DNA of 64,000 bases from an uncultured Sphingorhabdus sp. Lineage in GTDB: Bacteria > Pseudomonadota > Alphaproteobacteria > Sphingomonadales > Sphingomonadaceae. Of this stretch, positions 42,670 through 53,584 are shown piece by piece. Under the pieces are notes generated by a model that searched no databases, was not told where the DNA came from, and was given only the letters and a program-made list of their open reading frames with translations. Where the stretch lies: NCBI GenBank assembly GCA_947492905.1, contig CANLOL010000001.1, forward strand, positions 536,578-600,577, written 5' to 3'. Position numbers and translations under genes: made by a program. How positions within the stretch are numbered: the first letter of the stretch is position 1; each line of letters begins with the position of its first letter.

Positions 42670-44934
42670 ATGAGCGATACAGACATAGTATTTACGGACG
42701 AAGAAGCATTATCATTTCACTCCTCTGGCCGCCCTGGTAAAATTGAAATTATAGCCACAAAGCCTATGGCCACGCAGCGCGACCTTAGCCTTGCTTATTC
42801 CCCCGGAGTCGCCGTTCCCGTTCAAGCAATAGCTGATGATCCTTCTGCTGCTTATGATTATACTGCAAAGGGCAATTTGGTCGCAGTTATTTCAAATGGT
42901 AGCGCCATTTTGGGCATGGGCAATTTGGGGGCTTTGGCTTCTAAACCTGTGATGGAAGGAAAGGCTGTATTATTCAAACGCTTTGCCGATGTGGATTCGA
43001 TTGATATCGAAGTCGATACATCCGACAATAAACGCTTTATCGAGGCGGTTGAATTATTAGAGCCGACATTTGGCGGCATCAACCTAGAGGATATTGCCGC
43101 GCCAGATTGTTTCATTATCGAGCAAACATTGCGCGAAAAAATGAATATACCCGTATTTCATGATGATCAGCATGGTACGGCCATTATTGCTGCGGCTGGT
43201 CTTATCAATGCGTGCGAGCTTTCGGGCAAATCGCTGAAAGATTTAAAAATGGTCTGCAATGGCGCTGGCGCTGCTGCTATTGCCTGTACCGAGCTAATTA
43301 AAGCTATGGGCGTGCCGCATGAAAATGTGATTATGTGTGATCGCCAAGGCGTCATATATCAAGGACGCAGCGAAGGTATGGACCAATGGAAATCGGCGCA
43401 TGCTGTGCCTACCGAGAAACGCACCTTGGCCGAAGCCATTAAAGGCGCAGATGTATTTTTGGGCTTATCAGCGGCGGATGCCTTGAGTCAGGATATGGTA
43501 CGCGATATGGCCAAAGATCCGATCATATTTGCGATGGCCAATCCTAATCCTGAAATTTCTCCGCCTTTGGCGCGCGAGGCTAGGCCCGATGCGATTATTG
43601 CCACTGGACGGAGCGATTTTCCAAACCAAGTTAATAATGTGCTATGCTTTCCCTTCATATTTCGCGGTGCTTTGGATGTGCGGGCAACAACAATTAATGA
43701 AGAGATGAAAATTGCCGCCGCCAATGCCATTGCACAATTGGCCCGTGAGCGCGTACCCGAAGAAGTGGCAGCAGCCTATGGCGGCATTAATCACAGCTTT
43801 GGTAAAGATTATATCATTCCATCACCCTTTGATCCGCGCTTAATCGCGATTGTTTCATCTGCTGTGGCAAAGGCGGCTATGGATAGCGGAGTTGCGCAAA
43901 AACCTATTGAAGATATGGATGCCTATCGCACCGAATTAAACAGCCGTTTTAACCCAACCACTTCGGCGCTGACCCAAGTGTCCGAAAATGCACGTGCAAA
44001 TCCGAAACGCGTTATCTTTGCAGAAGCCGAAGAAGAAGTCGTATTGCGCGCCGCCATTCAATTTCGTGATGATGGCTATGGTACGCCTGTATTGGTTGGT
44101 CGCGATCAAAAGGTAATCGAGCAGCTCGAAAAATTGGGCGTTAAAGATCCAAGCAGCTTTGAAATTCATAATAGTGTCAGCAGCCCGTTGATCGACGATA
44201 TGGTTGAAATGCTCTATAAACGTTTGCAGCGGCGCGGATATTTGATGCGCGATATACAGCGCATGGTGAACCGCGATCGTAATATTTTTGGCGCGGCAAT
44301 GCTGAAAATGGGGCAAGCAGATGCCATGATTACCGGTGTCACGCGCACCTTTGCGCAATCCATGCGCGAGCTGCGCCGTGTGCTTGATCCTGCCGAGGGC
44401 AAAACCGCCTTTGGTGTGCATGTGATGGTGGGCAAAAGCCATACCGTCTTCATTGCTGATACGACTGTGAATGAACGGCCAAGCGCCTGTGAATTGGCCG
44501 ATTTTGCAGAGCAAACAGCGGCCGTTGCGCGGCGTATGGGCCATGTACCGCGCGTGGCATTTCTATCTTACTCTAACTTTGGTAATCCAGCGGGGCAGTG
44601 GTTAGAGAATCTGCGTGAAGCGGTAACATTATTGGATTCGCGCGGCGTTGATTTTGAATATGAAGGCGAGATGGCGCCCGATACGGCGCTAAACCCAAAG
44701 GTTATGAAAAACTATCCATTCTCGCGCCTTTCTGGCCCAGCCAATGTGCTGATTATGCCGGGGTTGCAATCGGCCAATCTATCGGCAAAGCTTTTACGCG
44801 AATTGGGTGGGGACCGCACGATTGGGCCGATGCTCATTGGCATAGAAAAACCTGTCCAAGTCGCCACTATGGCCTCTAGCGCTTCGGAATTGGTATCGCT
44901 CGCGGTATTGGCAGCAGCGGGCATTACTGATTGA
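42670..44934 (+). CDS. maeB: NADP-dependent malic enzyme with phosphotransacetylase-like domain
   Basis: 754-residue MaeB: oxidative decarboxylation of malate to pyruvate. Residues 1 to about 425 are the malic enzyme part (ATQRDLSLAYSPGVAVPVQAI; FHDDQHGTAIIAAAGLINA; VCNGAGAAAIACTELIKAMG for NADP). Residues about 440-754 are a phosphotransacetylase-like regulatory domain without known catalysis (RVIFAEAEEEVVLRAAIQF; GVTRTFAQSMRELRRVLD). The end reads SLAVLAAAGITD. A diverged copy of this end lies about 300 bases further on, behind a small membrane ORF. AAGG lies 6 bases before the start. Confidence 0.95.
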   Translation: MSDTDIVFTDEEALSFHSSGRPGKIEIIATKPMATQRDLSLAYSPGVAVPVQAIADDPSAAYDYTAKGNLVAVISNGSAILGMGNLGALASKPVMEGKAVLFKRFADVDSIDIEVDTSDNKRFIEAVELLEPTFGGINLEDIAAPDCFIIEQTLREKMNIPVFHDDQHGTAIIAAAGLINACELSGKSLKDLKMVCNGAGAAAIACTELIKAMGVPHENVIMCDRQGVIYQGRSEGMDQWKSAHAVPTEKRTLAEAIKGADVFLGLSAADALSQDMVRDMAKDPIIFAMANPNPEISPPLAREARPDAIIATGRSDFPNQVNNVLCFPFIFRGALDVRATTINEEMKIAAANAIAQLARERVPEEVAAAYGGINHSFGKDYIIPSPFDPRLIAIVSSAVAKAAMDSGVAQKPIEDMDAYRTELNSRFNPTTSALTQVSENARANPKRVIFAEAEEEVVLRAAIQFRDDGYGTPVLVGRDQKVIEQLEKLGVKDPSSFEIHNSVSSPLIDDMVEMLYKRLQRRGYLMRDIQRMVNRDRNIFGAAMLKMGQADAMITGVTRTFAQSMRELRRVLDPAEGKTAFGVHVMVGKSHTVFIADTTVNERPSACELADFAEQTAAVARRMGHVPRVAFLSYSNFGNPAGQWLENLREAVTLLDSRGVDFEYEGEMAPDTALNPKVMKNYPFSRLSGPANVLIMPGLQSANLSAKLLRELGGDRTIGPMLIGIEKPVQVATMASSASELVSLAVLAAAGITD

Positions 44935-44967
44935 TATGAAACGAAGAGATATGGAAATCGAAAAGCA

Positions 44968-45210
44968 ATGGTAATGAGGGTCAATATTATTTTTTTCATA
45001 ATAGGTATATTATCTTTCCCTATTTTTTTAACGATGACTTACATTTTATGGGTAGCATATGCTTTAAACCAAGCGCCATTTATTGGCGGTGCAGAATTTA
45101 ATTATCTACTTATTCTATATGAACTTATTTTATTTTTAGTAGCTGTTATTATGCCTATATTCTGTTGGAAAAATATCAGAAATATAAAAAGTAAGAAACA
45201 GAAGTTGTAG
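44968..45210 (+). CDS. Small membrane protein, unrecognised
   Basis: 80 residues (78 from a second ATG at 44974). Two hydrophobic helices (IIFFIIGILSFPIFLTMTYILWVAYAL and LLILYELILFLVAVIMPIFCW) and a basic C-terminus (KNIRNIKSKKQKL) suggest a two-helix inner-membrane protein with cytosolic ends. No family recognised; no clear ribosome-binding site. It lies entirely in the segment between the intact maeB stop and the maeB 3'-end relic, so it probably arrived with whatever separated the two ends. AT-rich compared with maeB. Confidence 0.45.
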   Translation: MVMRVNIIFFIIGILSFPIFLTMTYILWVAYALNQAPFIGGAEFNYLLILYELILFLVAVIMPIFCWKNIRNIKSKKQKL

Positions 45211-45305
45211 CGAATTGGGCCACCGATTAAGTCGGCAGTATCTTATCCAGCGCATCAAAAATGATGTCGCTAGCTGTGCTGGCAGCGGCTGGTATTACTG
45301 ATTAG
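45211..45305 (+). pseudogene. Relic of a second maeB 3' end
   Basis: From 45231 the frame reads VGSILSSASKMM then SLAVLAAAGITD and stops, aligning with the end of the intact MaeB (VATMASSASELV then SLAVLAAAGITD). Over the last 12 codons before the stop, all residues are identical and seven codons differ, every one silently. The preceding 20 bases resemble the MaeB IGP region in another frame, with a deletion or frameshift. The piece has no start and is far too short to function. The silent-only divergence shows it comes from a once-selected malic enzyme gene, not a recent copy of the neighbour. Confidence 0.8.
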
Positions 45306-45307
45306 TT

Positions 45308-45892
45308 TTATATGGACTCTATGTGATCCGATAATATTGATACTGTCTCTAATAAGCCATGGCTTTCTAGGGACAATATATATTTTTCTGGAGTCATTTC
45401 TGGCTTTTGCAATCTAGAGCGTAATATTTTAATTTTCGCTACTGCTTTGCCTACATCTAAGGCAATTGTGTCTGCAATAAAGTCGTCTGCCGTTCTGGCT
45501 TCCATATTAAACTTACTCAATATGTCCGAAGGAAAATCTTTGATATTTTCGGTGACTATTGATTGAGCTTGCGTCTGAATGGCACTCATAATGATATGCT
45601 CATCATTTTCATCGGGTAAACCTGTAACAAATGGCTTCCCGTTTAATTCAACTAGAGCCTCTGGAAATGCCGTTTTCATGGCCTGTATAGACTTTGCTGA
45701 CCGTGATATAGAATCTGGCTCTTTACGTTTATTAAATATTTTTATGAGCGCAACATTTGTTTCTTCTAATATTTTTTCAGACCAACGCACTCTGAAGAAC
45801 TCTGCTTCAGCAAGAGTTAATAATAAATCGCGCTTTGGAGCACTTACTAAAGAGCAGGCGTCTATTAAGGCAGTATACCGATTAGCAAACAT
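45308..45892 (-). CDS. PIN-domain protein, putative toxin
   Basis: 194 residues with the acidic residues of a PIN-like RNase: LIDAC near the start, an acidic pair in ILEETNVAL, and GLPDENDEHIIMSAIQTQAQSIVTENIKDFP, the typical DxxD and T-x-(N/D) region. PIN toxins cleave RNA and are held by a DNA-binding antitoxin from the gene before. Here the upstream partner is an excisionase-like HTH protein 12 bases away on the same strand. The extra C-terminal 60 residues (ADDFIADTIALDVGKAV ...) are found in a PIN subfamily paired with HTH partners. The stop is 2 bases from the maeB relic. Confidence 0.8.
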   Translation of the reverse strand: MFANRYTALIDACSLVSAPKRDLLLTLAEAEFFRVRWSEKILEETNVALIKIFNKRKEPDSISRSAKSIQAMKTAFPEALVELNGKPFVTGLPDENDEHIIMSAIQTQAQSIVTENIKDFPSDILSKFNMEARTADDFIADTIALDVGKAVAKIKILRSRLQKPEMTPEKYILSLESHGLLETVSILSDHIESI

Positions 45893-45904
45893 AAGGGGTT
45901 TGTA

Positions 45905-46363
45905 TCAGTATAAATCGGAGTCACTGGAAAGTAGTTCATCAAGTGCATTTGACCGTTGTTTTTCTCTTGTCGCCTTATAGGCAAATACGTCTTCTGCTTT
46001 GACACGTCTATGGCGCCCAACCATAGTATGGTTTATATCTTTGCTATCAAGTAGTTTTATAAAGTATGGTCTGGACACGTTTAAAAGATCTGCTGCTTGC
46101 TGTGTGGTAAGCATCTCATGAGTAGGGACAAGAGTAACAGCATGACCACTACCAATATGGCGAAGCAGTCGTAGGAAAATATCGGACATCTTAGGCGTAA
46201 GTGTAATTTCTATTGGTCTTTTTGTGTTAGGGTCTGGAATTTTTAGAGTTGCTTCTCCATTGGTTTGTGCGGCTAAAATACGGCGTAACTGATTGGCGAC
46301 CTGTCTGTCATCGGCAGAAGGAAGTTTATTACCAAATGGTAATGCTGTTGCTGGCACTGTCAT
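45905..46363 (-). CDS. Excisionase-type HTH protein, putative antitoxin
   Basis: 152 residues. The C-terminal half has a MerR/excisionase-like winged helix: EMLTTQQAADLLNVSRPYFIKLLDSKDINHTMVGRHRRVKAEDVFAYK. This is the DNA-binding part of antitoxins paired with PIN toxins of the neighbouring type. The N-terminus (TVPATALPFGNKLPSADDRQVANQLRRIL) may bind the toxin. The start at 46363 is supported by GGAG about 8 bases before. Two direct repeats upstream may be its own operator. It could alternatively be a stand-alone regulator. Confidence 0.8.
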   Translation of the reverse strand: MTVPATALPFGNKLPSADDRQVANQLRRILAAQTNGEATLKIPDPNTKRPIEITLTPKMSDIFLRLLRHIGSGHAVTLVPTHEMLTTQQAADLLNVSRPYFIKLLDSKDINHTMVGRHRRVKAEDVFAYKATREKQRSNALDELLSSDSDLY

Positions 46364-46408
46364 AACTATTCTCCGGTAATTTTTGTTTATTTTCACTATG
46401 TTTATACT

Positions 46409-46439
46409 ATATTCGCAATTAATGCAATATTCGAATTAA
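46409..46439. promoter_or_regulatory. Direct repeats upstream of the toxin-antitoxin pair, possible autoregulatory site
   Basis: ATATTCGCAATTAA (46409-46422) and ATATTCGAATTAA (46427-46439) are near-identical and 18 bases apart, under two helix turns, about 45 bases before the antitoxin start. Spacing and location suit binding by the HTH antitoxin; AT-rich context lowers certainty. Confidence 0.4.
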
Positions 46440-46492
46440 ACGAAATAACTAGACACCTATCATTAAATTTTGATTAATAAATAGTGCGCCAA

Positions 46493-46525
46493 CAAAAATG
46501 GCGACGCTCCGAAGAACGCCGCCAT
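46493..46525 (-). terminator. Terminator of katG with UUCG loop
   Basis: On the minus strand a 12-bp stem (ATGGCG and CGCCAT at the base, two G-T pairs) closes a TTCG tetraloop and is followed by five T. It lies about 50 bases after the katG stop. Confidence 0.9.
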
Positions 46526-46573
46526 ATTTATCACAAGCACAGTAGGAAGGGGGGAGGCTGTGCTACGTGATCT

Positions 46574-48751
<2,178 letters not shown>

Positions 48752-48912
48752 TTATTTGCGTTCTATATTAAGTGGGGGTTAGACAATATTCTCTAATCGA
48801 TCCAATCAATTTTTTGATAATTACTGATTGATTAAAGCAATTAATTCATATTGGCCATATCTAGCAATATTTTAGGCCTCCTATAACAAGATATAAGAGG
48901 CCATATTTCAAG

Positions 48913-49713
48913 TTATTTTTTGGTGGGTGGTTGCTTGCGGCTGAAAATTAATTCGCCCTCGCTAGATGCCTTGGCGTCATATTTATAGCCCTCGGAATCA
49001 AATGCCTTTAGATCATCGGCTTTTTCAATCCGATTTTCTAATATCCAGCGGGCCATTAAACCACGCGCATATTTCACATGATACATAAGCTTACGCGCTT
49101 CGCCGTCTTTCACGTTCAAAAAGCCAGCTTCAATCACCGGCTTGCCCAATGTATCACGGTCCACCGCCTTGAAATATTCGTTGGATGCCAAATTGACAAT
49201 TGTTTGATCTTTATGATCTGCCAAATCCTCGTTCAGATTATCGGCAATATTGCTGCCCCAAAATTCATAGAGCGACTTACCGCGCGGGTTGATCATCTTA
49301 GTGCCCATTTCTAAGCGATAGGCCTGTATCGCATCCATAGGGCGCAGCACACCATAGAGGCCCGATAATATCCGCAAATGATCCTGCGCATAGGATAATG
49401 TATCGGCGGATAGGCTCTTGGCCTCTAGCCCCCAATAGACATCACCATCAAATGTCAGTGCAGCGGGCTTGGCGCTATTGCTTTGGCCATCAAGGTTGAA
49501 TGCCTTAAACCGTTCTTCGTTTAATTCGGCCAATTTATCGCTAATGTGCATGAGGCGCTTGAGATCAGCCGCGCTTTGCTTTTTGGCGACTTTAGCAATC
49601 TCGATTATATCATCGGTTAGGCGCGGCGTTGTTATTTCCAGCGCACTTTGCTGCAGATTTTCTGGAATCGCATCATAGTTTAATTTTTTGGCGGGGGATA
49701 ATAATGTAAGCAT
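48913..49713 (-). CDS. yaaA: Peroxide stress protein YaaA
   Basis: 266 residues, full length. The start MLTLLSPAKKLNYD and the blocks KSLSADTLSYAQDHLRILSGLYGVLRPMDAIQAYRLEMGTKM and LASNEYFKAVD are hallmarks of the family (DUF328). E. coli YaaA is OxyR-controlled, binds DNA and limits free iron during peroxide stress. Lying just before katG on the same strand supports a shared oxidative-stress role. The basic end (FSRKQPPTKK) is typical of the DNA-binding form. Confidence 0.93.
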   Translation of the reverse strand: MLTLLSPAKKLNYDAIPENLQQSALEITTPRLTDDIIEIAKVAKKQSAADLKRLMHISDKLAELNEERFKAFNLDGQSNSAKPAALTFDGDVYWGLEAKSLSADTLSYAQDHLRILSGLYGVLRPMDAIQAYRLEMGTKMINPRGKSLYEFWGSNIADNLNEDLADHKDQTIVNLASNEYFKAVDRDTLGKPVIEAGFLNVKDGEARKLMYHVKYARGLMARWILENRIEKADDLKAFDSEGYKYDAKASSEGELIFSRKQPPTKK

Positions 49714-49965
49714 TTTTTGTCCTTTCCTCCTAACAGCGCTGCGCGGGATTGCACAGCTGTCTGCGTGGGTAAATGATTGTCACGATATGCAGTTCGTTTT
49801 TGCGCAATGCAAGGTTACAGGCATTTTTATTTTTCGATCAGAGTGATTGAGTGGGTGGTTTTATGTTAAGTTTCCATTATAATAATATTCTATTAATAGA
49901 TAAAACAGCTTAGTGGTAATTAAATTCATTAATTCGGTATATCAATATTTATAAAGGCGATCTTC

Positions 49966-50955
49966 ATGAAAAAACGCGCTCCTAGAAATAGAACCCTGAC
50001 AATTAGCGAAGATGAAGTTGATAAGTTAATGAAATTGACGATACAGATAAAGTCGGGAAAAACGCTAGATCAAATTGTTAATAAAATAATCTATCAAGAT
50101 TTATTAGATTGCGCTAAATTTATTCCAGAAAACAGTGTTGACCTTCTAATTTTAGACCCTCCATATTTCTTGGATAAAGTATTTGGGAAAACAAAGTTTA
50201 AGAAAGCTAATATTGAAGAATATGTTGCGTTGTTTGAAAAGTGGATTTTATTACTTAAGAAGTCACTAAAAAAAACATCTACTATATATATCTGCTCTGA
50301 TTGGAGAACTTCCAATATTATATTCCCAATACTTGATAGAAATTTTATAATAAGAAATAGAATTACATGGGAACGTGAGAAAGGGCGTGGCGCTAAGTCA
50401 AATTGGAAAAATTGCTCTGAGGATATTTGGTATTGTACAAATTCAGAGGAATATATTTTTGATGTGGATGCAGTTAAATTAAAGAAGAGAGTCCTAGCTC
50501 CATATAAAGATGAAAATGGGGTCCCAAAAGATTGGAAAAAGTCAGGCGATGGCAATTTCAGACATACCTTTCCATCTAATCTATGGTCAGATATATCTAT
50601 TCCTTTTTGGTCAATGCCAGAGAATACCGATCACCCTACCCAAAAACCCGAAAAGCTAATTGCAAAATTAATTTTAGCAAGTTCTAAGAGAGGCGACGTT
50701 GTATTTGACCCATTTTTAGGTTCAGGAACAACAGCAGTGGTTGCCAAAAAGTTGGACCGTAATTTTATAGCTATTGAAAGAGAAGAATATTATTGTCAGT
50801 TAGCTATAAAACGGTTGATTAATGCCGATGTGGATAAGAGCATACAAGGCTATAGCGAAGGCTACTTTTGGGAGAGAAATTCTCTCAATCTTCAAAAAAA
50901 ATCACAAGAAACAGCTATCAAAGAATCACATAATTCAAATGGAAGTTTATTTTGA
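49966..50955 (+). CDS. DNA (adenine-N6 probable) methyltransferase, type II beta class
   Basis: 329 residues. The catalytic DPPY is at 64-67 and comes before the SAM-binding DPFLGSGTT at 248-256, with the target-recognition region between; this order defines the beta class. HPTQKPE (223-229) is the conserved block before motif I. DPPY favours N6-adenine over N4-cytosine, where SPPY is commoner. The first 40 residues are a basic helix-rich extension. The gene is much more AT-rich than its neighbours and the next gene overlaps by one base (TGATG). Recognition sequence cannot be read. AAAGG precedes the start. Confidence 0.88.
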   Translation: MKKRAPRNRTLTISEDEVDKLMKLTIQIKSGKTLDQIVNKIIYQDLLDCAKFIPENSVDLLILDPPYFLDKVFGKTKFKKANIEEYVALFEKWILLLKKSLKKTSTIYICSDWRTSNIIFPILDRNFIIRNRITWEREKGRGAKSNWKNCSEDIWYCTNSEEYIFDVDAVKLKKRVLAPYKDENGVPKDWKKSGDGNFRHTFPSNLWSDISIPFWSMPENTDHPTQKPEKLIAKLILASSKRGDVVFDPFLGSGTTAVVAKKLDRNFIAIEREEYYCQLAIKRLINADVDKSIQGYSEGYFWERNSLNLQKKSQETAIKESHNSNGSLF

Positions 50956-52112
50956 TGCATAATGAAATAAATAAATTTATAACTTTTATCAATGATCATC
51001 ATGGTATTGATAATAAAACTTCATTAATCAATCTTCTTAAAGGCAATTTCAATCTAACGAAGGATCGTTCTGTATACTATTGCGATCACTTTTCATTTAG
51101 GGTCAGCTCAAGTAAAAATAAATCTTTTAGCAATACTGTATTATCTCTTTCTAATCTAAGGAAGTATGATCACCTTCCTTTCTTTGTCTGTTTGGTAACG
51201 CCAGAAAAAAATTATTTATATATAGCAAATAGCAGTTTTTTGAAAAAGATCAGCCATAGCTCGCAACACCTGAGAGTTGATAATATCAAAGGTAGTTTCA
51301 ATGGTTCAGATATTTTCACTGAATTTCAGGGCTTAGACAATAAGCCTAACAATTTTGATCAATTATATAGTTTTCATGCTGAACTAGGCTTTCAGGAAAA
51401 TTTGCCTCGTTTAGTAGAAGCGACAAATAATATAACGCCAAAAGGTAATAAGTTTGATGCTAAGCAATCTCAAATCGATGCTATTCTGAATGCTCCTAAA
51501 AGAGCGTTGGATTTTATTAACTCTCCACATTACAATGAACTAAAGAACGAATTAGATAAAAAAGTAAGTGATTATTCAAATGAGATTATAATTGCTAGCT
51601 TGATTGAAAATGTGAATGTTAGAGGGAGGGTTATTGAATATTTAATTGCAGGTAAAGATGATGAGCTTCGCAATCAAATTATTGAGGGACTTAAAGACCC
51701 AGATCATAATTTACCTCGGTTCAAAACTGATAATAAGCTGGGCGATTATCAGAGGATATTAGACAGTTACATAACTGAAACAGATATTAAAACTAAAATT
51801 ATGGTGCTTAATTCTAATCCAAAGGCTTATAATTTAGATAAAATGCTAGAATTTCTTGCTGAGGAAGGATCAGTGTTTCTTTTTTACTTTATAGGAATTG
51901 GTTCAAATAAAATAACAAATACAGCTTTGGTCTCAATTTTTCAAACGAAACTATTATCCAAGACATTTGTTTTTAATCATTGGGCGGGCAGAAACTCGCG
52001 TGGTGTGACTCAATTTGAAGGAAAAACTATAGCAGAGATTCTACACAGCGGTGAGAATGATGTTGATCAAGAGGCAGCTCTAGTTTTTCTAAATGAAATA
52101 TTATCGCTCTAA
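50955..52112 (+). CDS. Putative cognate restriction endonuclease, unrecognised
   Basis: 385 residues, no family I can name. The start ATG shares its first base with the methyltransferase stop, so the two are coupled. Visible features: an N-terminal beta-like region (YYCDHFSFRVSSSKNKSFSNTVLSLSNLRKYDHLPFFVCLVT), a charged helical middle (SQIDAILNAPKRALDFIN), and a late block FVFNHWAGRNSRGVTQFEGKTIAEIL. No unambiguous PD-(D/E)xK, HNH or GIY-YIG motif is seen. Linkage, AT-rich composition and size fit a type II nuclease. Convergent with a GST-like gene. Confidence 0.6.
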   Translation: MHNEINKFITFINDHHGIDNKTSLINLLKGNFNLTKDRSVYYCDHFSFRVSSSKNKSFSNTVLSLSNLRKYDHLPFFVCLVTPEKNYLYIANSSFLKKISHSSQHLRVDNIKGSFNGSDIFTEFQGLDNKPNNFDQLYSFHAELGFQENLPRLVEATNNITPKGNKFDAKQSQIDAILNAPKRALDFINSPHYNELKNELDKKVSDYSNEIIIASLIENVNVRGRVIEYLIAGKDDELRNQIIEGLKDPDHNLPRFKTDNKLGDYQRILDSYITETDIKTKIMVLNSNPKAYNLDKMLEFLAEEGSVFLFYFIGIGSNKITNTALVSIFQTKLLSKTFVFNHWAGRNSRGVTQFEGKTIAEILHSGENDVDQEAALVFLNEILSL

Positions 52113-52120
52113 ATTCCATC

Positions 52121-52879
52121 CTACAAACTATTCACCACCAGATAATCTTGAACCAAGATAGGATTTGCGGGCAAATGCTGTGCCACCGCGTAAAACCAAT
52201 TTTTAAGTGGCTCTAATTTGGTGATGGCGGGTTCATCTTCGCAGCCCACCATATAGGAAAAAGCCGCATTGGGGAAAATCGCTAGATCAGCCATGCTAGG
52301 GCTATCAAGCCCTCCCAAGAATGGCCCACCTTTTAATCGCTCTATAAATTCACCGACTAGGCGCATTTGCATCGCGCTATAGCTTTCGGTTAAATCCATA
52401 TTCTCGCCCATAGCTTTGATGAAGGGTGCATTGGCGACAAGGTCAGGCCAACGGCTGCGAATTTCATTGGGTATGGGCGTATCGCTGTTCAGGATTTCAG
52501 CAAAGCGCCATAATCGCGCGCGCATCGCCGCATTTAAATCTGTATCTATCAGGGCGCGAAACCCTGCATGTAAAAATGCGGATGCCCATGCATCATTATC
52601 GCGCACAATTTGTTCATGCTCGGTTGGGCAAAGGGGTTTGTCGGGGAATATTGCATCGAGCCAATGTCCATGATCGGATGATTCTGTACGCCATTCACCG
52701 TCTATTTCCAGTACGGGCACCATAGTTTGCTTGGTATGCCCTATGGTCGCAGCAGGATTGATAGGGTTTACGGGGATATGGGTGAAATCCAGACCTTTAT
52801 AATATAGAAATGCGCCTGTTTTGCGAACAAAAGGGCTTGTTGCATAGCCATAGAGCGTGATTTTGGGGGATGGTGTCAT
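52121..52879 (-). CDS. Glutathione S-transferase family protein
   Basis: 252 residues. The thioredoxin-like N-terminal domain is ITLYGYATSPFVRKTGAFLYYKGLDFTHIPVNP, with MVPVLEIDG supplying the cis-proline and ESSDHGHWLDAIFP the glutathione gamma-glutamyl-binding region; the helical C-terminal domain has FLGGLDSPSMADLAIFPN, the GST N-capping box pattern (S/T-x-A-D). A serine-proline (TSPF) at the active site points to cysteine-free bacterial classes. Substrate unknown. Converges with the restriction gene 8 bases away and is separate from bacterioferritin by a terminator. Confidence 0.85.
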   Translation of the reverse strand: MTPSPKITLYGYATSPFVRKTGAFLYYKGLDFTHIPVNPINPAATIGHTKQTMVPVLEIDGEWRTESSDHGHWLDAIFPDKPLCPTEHEQIVRDNDAWASAFLHAGFRALIDTDLNAAMRARLWRFAEILNSDTPIPNEIRSRWPDLVANAPFIKAMGENMDLTESYSAMQMRLVGEFIERLKGGPFLGGLDSPSMADLAIFPNAAFSYMVGCEDEPAITKLEPLKNWFYAVAQHLPANPILVQDYLVVNSL

Positions 52880-52948
52880 ATTCAGTCTCTCCTATAATCT
52901 GACTATGCCCAATTGGCGTCCGAGTCTAGTGATGCAGATTGCAGGCAT

Positions 52949-52977
52949 AAAAAAGGCCGGGTAATAAAACCCAGCCC
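52949..52977 (-). terminator. Terminator after bacterioferritin
   Basis: On the minus strand GGCTGGGT pairs with ACCCGGCC (one G-T) around TTTATT and is followed by T6. It lies about 20 bases after the bfr stop. Confidence 0.88.
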
Positions 52978-52996
52978 TTACTAACCTCTAATGCTA

Positions 52997-53476
52997 TCAC
53001 CCTTGCGGTGGTTCGCATTGTAATTGAATATAATTTTGCAGGCCCATTTTTTCTAGCAATTCAATCTGTGTTTCTAATGTGTCATAATGATCTTCTTCGC
53101 TTGCCAATATTTTGGCGAACAGATCGCGCGACACATAATCACGAACGCTCTCACAATATTCAACGGCATCACGCAATGGAGGTAGAGCTTCTTTTTCTAG
53201 CTCAAAGTCGCATCTAAGGACTTCCTCGACATTCTCACCAATGCGCAATGCGCCCAATGTTTGAAAATTGGGGATGCCGTCCAAAAATAAGATACGCTCT
53301 GTCAGCAGATCAGCATGCTTCATTTCATCAATGGATTCTTCATATTCAAACTTGGCGAGTTTGGTCATACCCCAATTATCGAGCATCCGGTAATGGAGGA
53401 AATATTGGTTGATCGCGGTGAGTTCATTTTTCAGCGCGTGGTTTAAATGTTCGATGACTTTCTTGTCGCCCTTCAT
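52997..53476 (-). CDS. bfr: Bacterioferritin
   Basis: 159-residue 24-mer iron-storage protein. The start [36 protein letters not shown] carries the first ferroxidase glutamate; [24 protein letters not shown] has the E-x-x-H pair and the heme-binding methionine region; [23 protein letters not shown] has the last ligand set. Length and ending ([11 protein letters not shown]) are normal. bfd lies about 110 bases upstream on the same strand, a standard pairing for iron release. Confidence 0.96.
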   Translation of the reverse strand: MKGDKKVIEHLNHALKNELTAINQYFLHYRMLDNWGMTKLAKFEYEESIDEMKHADLLTERILFLDGIPNFQTLGALRIGENVEEVLRCDFELEKEALPPLRDAVEYCESVRDYVSRDLFAKILASEEDHYDTLETQIELLEKMGLQNYIQLQCEPPQG

Positions 53477-53584
53477 GGCTTTTTCCTTTGTGCATAGGGG
53501 TAAGTTGCAGCCTGATTAACAGGCATGATAGGCTATTGTAAAGCAAAAAAACGGCTGATTTCTGGGGTTTTTAGGCTAATGCGA

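Noticed and set aside
43936-44544. 202-residue minus-strand frame inside maeB
   Set aside because: Histidine-rich, unconserved antisense frame fully within a conserved coding gene.
44944-44975. Seven-codon frame after maeB
   Set aside because: Too short and without support; probably chance.
49966-50955. Methyltransferase as CcrM (GANTC cell-cycle enzyme)
   Set aside because: AT-rich, coupled to a likely nuclease and without the CcrM C-terminal domain; the recognition region does not resemble CcrM.
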